A stretch of 64,000 bases of DNA, taken from contig JAQWWZ010000049.1 in NCBI GenBank assembly GCA_029254745.1, forward strand, positions 1 through 64,000, read 5' to 3'. Source of the DNA: Opitutales bacterium (GTDB lineage Bacteria > Verrucomicrobiota > Verrucomicrobiia > Opitutales > Seribacteraceae). Every line of letters begins with the position of its first letter. Positions within the stretch are counted from its first letter, which is position 1. The translations under genes and the position numbers were made by a program. Shown here piece by piece: positions 61,869 through 64,000 of the stretch. Under the pieces are notes generated by a model. The model was not told the DNA's origin. It was given only the letters and a program-made list of their open reading frames with translations, and did no database searches.

Positions 61869-62729
61869 ATGAAATTTGGATTTACCAGACTCCTCTTTGT
61901 TCTAGCGCTGACCTTCACCGTCCTGTATCCCGAGATGCTCGTGTCTGTTGCGGTTGCTCAAGATGCAGCCCCCACTACGTTTGGCGGGAAGATGGTAGCG
62001 GCCTTAGGAATTTTTCTGTATCCATTCATTATTATGGTAGTTGGAGGTTTTACTCTGATTATTTACAACGGTATAGCTGTACGAAAAAAAGCATTCATCA
62101 AGGATGATGTGGTGGCACCGATCATGCAGGAGGTACAAAACTTAAACATTCCTGGTGCACTTTCATTATGTGATCAGTACAAAATTCCGGTAACATCGGT
62201 TCTTAAAGGTGGTCTTTCCCGTATACAGGACGATGAGCTCGATATTGAGCAAATCGAAAAAGGATTAGAAGAGTCCTCGGGAATTGCCTTATCTAAACCT
62301 TTTACTTGGATCAATATGCTCAACACCATCGGCTCAATCGCACCGATGATTGGTCTTTTGGGAACCGTAACCGGTATGATTGGGGCGTTTAACGTGTTAA
62401 CCGAGTCAGGAATGGGTGGTGAATCAAGTCAGAAAATGGCTGGAAACATTGGTAGTGCGCTTTGGACAACTGCTGCCGGTCTTGTTGTCGCTATTCCTAC
62501 ACTCATTGCATACTTTCTTTATAAGACAAAATTTGGAAACATTGTCGCAGAAGTTAACCAAGTGGCTGGTGAGATGGTCTTTACATTAGTTCGTGCAGCC
62601 CGTGGTGGTTTTGATGGAGAAGAGGCTGAGGGAGAAGAAGAAGAGTATTACGAAGAAGCCGCCACCTCCGTTGCTCCTCCCCTTGCGGAAGGGCTTCCTC
62701 CATCACCTGACCTACCGCCATCCCCATAA
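61869..62729 (+). CDS. exbB: MotA/TolQ/ExbB proton-channel family protein
   Basis: 286 residues. An N-terminal signal-type segment (LLFVLALTFTVLYPEMLVSVAVAQ) is followed by helix 1 (IFLYPFIIMVVGGFTLIIYNG), a cytoplasmic loop, and the paired channel helices with INMLNTIGSIAPMIGLLGTVTGMIGAFN and IGSALWTTAAGLVVAIPTLIAYFLY, the family hallmark. The tail is acidic then Pro-rich (EEAEGEEEEYYEE; LPPSPDLPPSP). With ExbD/TolR it turns proton flow into mechanical work on TonB/TolA-like partners. No TonB or TolA gene is visible downstream in the window. Confidence 0.93.
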   Translation: MKFGFTRLLFVLALTFTVLYPEMLVSVAVAQDAAPTTFGGKMVAALGIFLYPFIIMVVGGFTLIIYNGIAVRKKAFIKDDVVAPIMQEVQNLNIPGALSLCDQYKIPVTSVLKGGLSRIQDDELDIEQIEKGLEESSGIALSKPFTWINMLNTIGSIAPMIGLLGTVTGMIGAFNVLTESGMGGESSQKMAGNIGSALWTTAAGLVVAIPTLIAYFLYKTKFGNIVAEVNQVAGEMVFTLVRAARGGFDGEEAEGEEEEYYEEAATSVAPPLAEGLPPSPDLPPSP

Positions 62730-62767
62730 GTCCAAAGATTCTCATTATTTTTTCGTAACAGAAAGAA

Positions 62768-63181
62768 ATGGCAAAATATAAGGCACCTGAGTCCAATGAC
62801 TCTCCTGATCTGACTCCCATGATTGATGTGGTGTTTTTATTGATCGTATTTTTTATGGTCGTTGCCCAACAAATGTCGGAACAATATATAGAGCTTTCCA
62901 AGTTGGCGGTCGCCAGCAATTCACAAGTAAGGGAAAGTCCCCCTTCCCGGACAATAATTAGTATTGATGAAACCCCAGAAGGGCAGAAGTTTTATTGGGG
63001 TGAAGCCGAGATTGACCTTACCCAAATACCGTACTGCATTAAAAAAAATTCTGACTGGAAGGTTTTCCTTCGTGTTCACCCTGACGTTCAGCATTCGGTT
63101 GTGCAGGATGTAATGAGGGAAATTGGAAATGCTGGGCAAGCCGATGTCATATTTGGTACATGGCAGGTAGCTGCAGGTTAA
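62768..63181 (+). CDS. exbD: ExbD/TolR family protein (first)
   Basis: 137 residues. A short cytoplasmic start leads to DLTPMIDVVFLLIVFFMVVAQQ, the single helix with the essential Asp that carries protons next to ExbB. The periplasmic domain follows (IISIDETPEGQKFYWGEAEIDLTQIP; KVFLRVHPDVQHSVVQDVMREIGNAG). The gene lies 38 bases after exbB and 6 bases before a second exbD gene; paired ExbD proteins are usual in this phylum. Confidence 0.93.
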   Translation: MAKYKAPESNDSPDLTPMIDVVFLLIVFFMVVAQQMSEQYIELSKLAVASNSQVRESPPSRTIISIDETPEGQKFYWGEAEIDLTQIPYCIKKNSDWKVFLRVHPDVQHSVVQDVMREIGNAGQADVIFGTWQVAAG

Positions 63182-63187
63182 TATCCC

Positions 63188-63646
63188 ATGAATGCACTCA
63201 AGAAAATTTTAGATGATATCGATGAGGTTGACCTCACTCCTATGATTGATGTCACCTTTCTCTTACTCATTTACTTCATGGTTACTACCATGCTGAAACA
63301 GCCAGAAGCAGAACTCTCTATTCAATTACCTGGCAAGCCCCAAAGTAGTGATGTTACGCCCATGGAACTCCTTAATGTACGAATTGGAGAAGAGGGGCAG
63401 GTATATCTAAACGGTTCTGAAATTGAAGATGGATATGATTTAGAAATGCCAGATTTAGTTGCTAATTTAAAGACTCAAAAGAATATGCGAGATCAGTTGA
63501 TTAGTAGTGGAGCTAAAACGAAAGCTGAAGCAGAGCTGAAAGTACAGATTGAGTCCTCTACTCTCGCTTTGCATCAGGCATCGATAAGTGTCCTTAATGC
63601 TTGTTCAACCGCTGGGGTTAATAAAGTAACCTTTTCCTTTCAATAA
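63188..63646 (+). CDS. exbD: ExbD/TolR family protein (second)
   Basis: 152 residues: VDLTPMIDVTFLLLIYFMVTTML is the proton-carrying helix. The periplasmic part (AELSIQLPGKPQSSDVTPMELLNVRIGEEGQVYLNGSEIED ... LHQASISVLNACSTAGVNKVTFSFQ) is longer than in the first copy, owing to an extra charged helix (LVANLKTQKNMRDQLISSGAKTKAEAELKVQI). It completes the ExbB-ExbD-ExbD unit. The gene downstream is a metabolic enzyme, so the operon may end here. Confidence 0.92.
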   Translation: MNALKKILDDIDEVDLTPMIDVTFLLLIYFMVTTMLKQPEAELSIQLPGKPQSSDVTPMELLNVRIGEEGQVYLNGSEIEDGYDLEMPDLVANLKTQKNMRDQLISSGAKTKAEAELKVQIESSTLALHQASISVLNACSTAGVNKVTFSFQ

Positions 63647-63676
63647 TCTTTTTTTGGCCCCGGCCCAGGAGGAAAT

Positions 63677-64000
63677 ATGAGTACCCTTATCAAAAAATTT
63701 CTGCATACGCGCATGCGTGTTAATGACTTGGAAAAAACCTTGGAATTCTACACCAAAGTTTTTGGTTTTGAAATTACCCGAAGGCATGAATCCCCTCGAG
63801 GTTCAAAACTAGCTTTTCTTGCGGTGCCCAATAGTGAAGAAGAGATTGAAATCACCTATTACCCCGGTTCTGGTTCGGTTAAAGTACAGGAAGATCTCAT
63901 GCACTTAGCTTTTGAAGTTGAAAGTATGGATGGTTTTGTAGAGCATTTGAACTCCATCGGATACAAGTTGAGCGATGGCCCAACCAATAGTTCTACAGGT
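63677..64000 (+). CDS. gloA: Glyoxalase I (lactoylglutathione lyase)-like protein, partial
   Basis: Open from ATG 63677 (preceded by AGGAGG) to the window edge, 108 residues so far; it falls below the track because it runs off the end. FLHTRMRVNDLEKTLEFYTKVFGFEITRRHESPRGSKLAFL is the classic glyoxalase I start. Candidate metal ligands are His in LHTRMRV, Glu in EIEITYYPG and His in LMHLAFEVE. It would detoxify methylglyoxal with a thiol cofactor. The last ligand lies beyond the window. Confidence 0.88.
   Translation, partial: MSTLIKKFLHTRMRVNDLEKTLEFYTKVFGFEITRRHESPRGSKLAFLAVPNSEEEIEITYYPGSGSVKVQEDLMHLAFEVESMDGFVEHLNSIGYKLSDGPTNSSTG

Noticed and set aside
1-64000. Phage, transposon, CRISPR array, toxin-antitoxin or restriction system
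   Set aside because: No transposase, integrase, terminal repeats, repeat-spacer pattern or defence-gene motifs were seen on either strand.

Overview
The window looks like chromosome from a free-living, probably marine member of the Verrucomicrobiota, most likely class Opitutia. Nothing in it is phage-like or plasmid-like. The phylum call rests on several markers: a DUF1501 / DUF1549-DUF1553 pair, several secreted or Tat-exported Gfo/Idh/MocA oxidoreductases, a DUF3570-ApbE-DUF4266 gene set, a small basic protein beginning MGKQYNKRIKRRRR, and Trp/Tyr-rich C-terminal repeats of the kind found in Opitutia surface proteins. No rRNA, tRNA, CRISPR array, insertion sequence or integrase was found. 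The class assignment is inference.

Layout. (1) 1-9385, plus strand: end of a W-rich protein, a half-size DMT-like membrane protein, a phenylacetate-CoA-ligase-like enzyme, a LolD/MacB-type ATPase with a 1124-residue FtsX-type permease, a probable lipoprotein and two envelope proteins of unknown role. (2) 9395-17031: a Tat-exported Gfo/Idh oxidoreductase (minus), a response regulator plus histidine kinase (plus), an FGE-sulfatase-fold reading frame split by one in-frame TAG (plus), and an HtrA-like protease next to a protease-dead partner (minus). (3) 17078-21115, minus: DUF3570, ApbE, DUF4266, a W-rich Ig protein and a membrane-anchored solute-binding-like protein, tightly packed. The DUF3570 protein carries DSWSGAT, which resembles the site ApbE enzymes flavinylate. 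(4) 21203-28628: Nudix hydrolase, a second LolD/FtsX pair with a DUF3299 lipoprotein, cyclophilin, and the DUF1501 and DUF1549/DUF1553 proteins. (5) 28721-34228: probable copper/metal locus with TonB receptor, Met-rich barrel-like protein, small CxxC protein, HupE/UreJ-family membrane protein and a small secreted Cys-rich protein. (6) 34294-39292: manganese/zinc-type ABC importer, one permease of which is fused to a DtxR-like regulator domain, with a divergent stand-alone DtxR/MntR regulator. (7) 39406-42711: sugar isomerase/epimerase and two Gfo/Idh dehydrogenases. (8) 42757-44432: basic Lys/Ala-rich protein, secreted protein and an OGG1-type DNA glycosylase. (9) 44596-56522: two divergent peptide ABC importers, one Opp-like (minus) and one Yej-like (plus). 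The Yej-like YejB homologue carries an inserted pair of canonical EF-hand loops. (10) 56591-63646: three secreted helical-repeat proteins (one with another EF-hand pair) followed by ExbB/TolQ and two ExbD/TolR proteins, then the start of a glyoxalase I gene.

How it fits together. Most of the window is envelope biology: metal uptake and sensing, peptide uptake, envelope proteolysis and lipoprotein-type ABC modules. The strongest candidates for little-described biology are the ApbE/DUF3570/DUF4266 cluster, the calcium-type EF-hand insert inside an ABC permease, the permease-regulator fusion, and the active/dead HtrA pair. Transmembrane, signal-peptide and domain limits were judged by eye from the translations.
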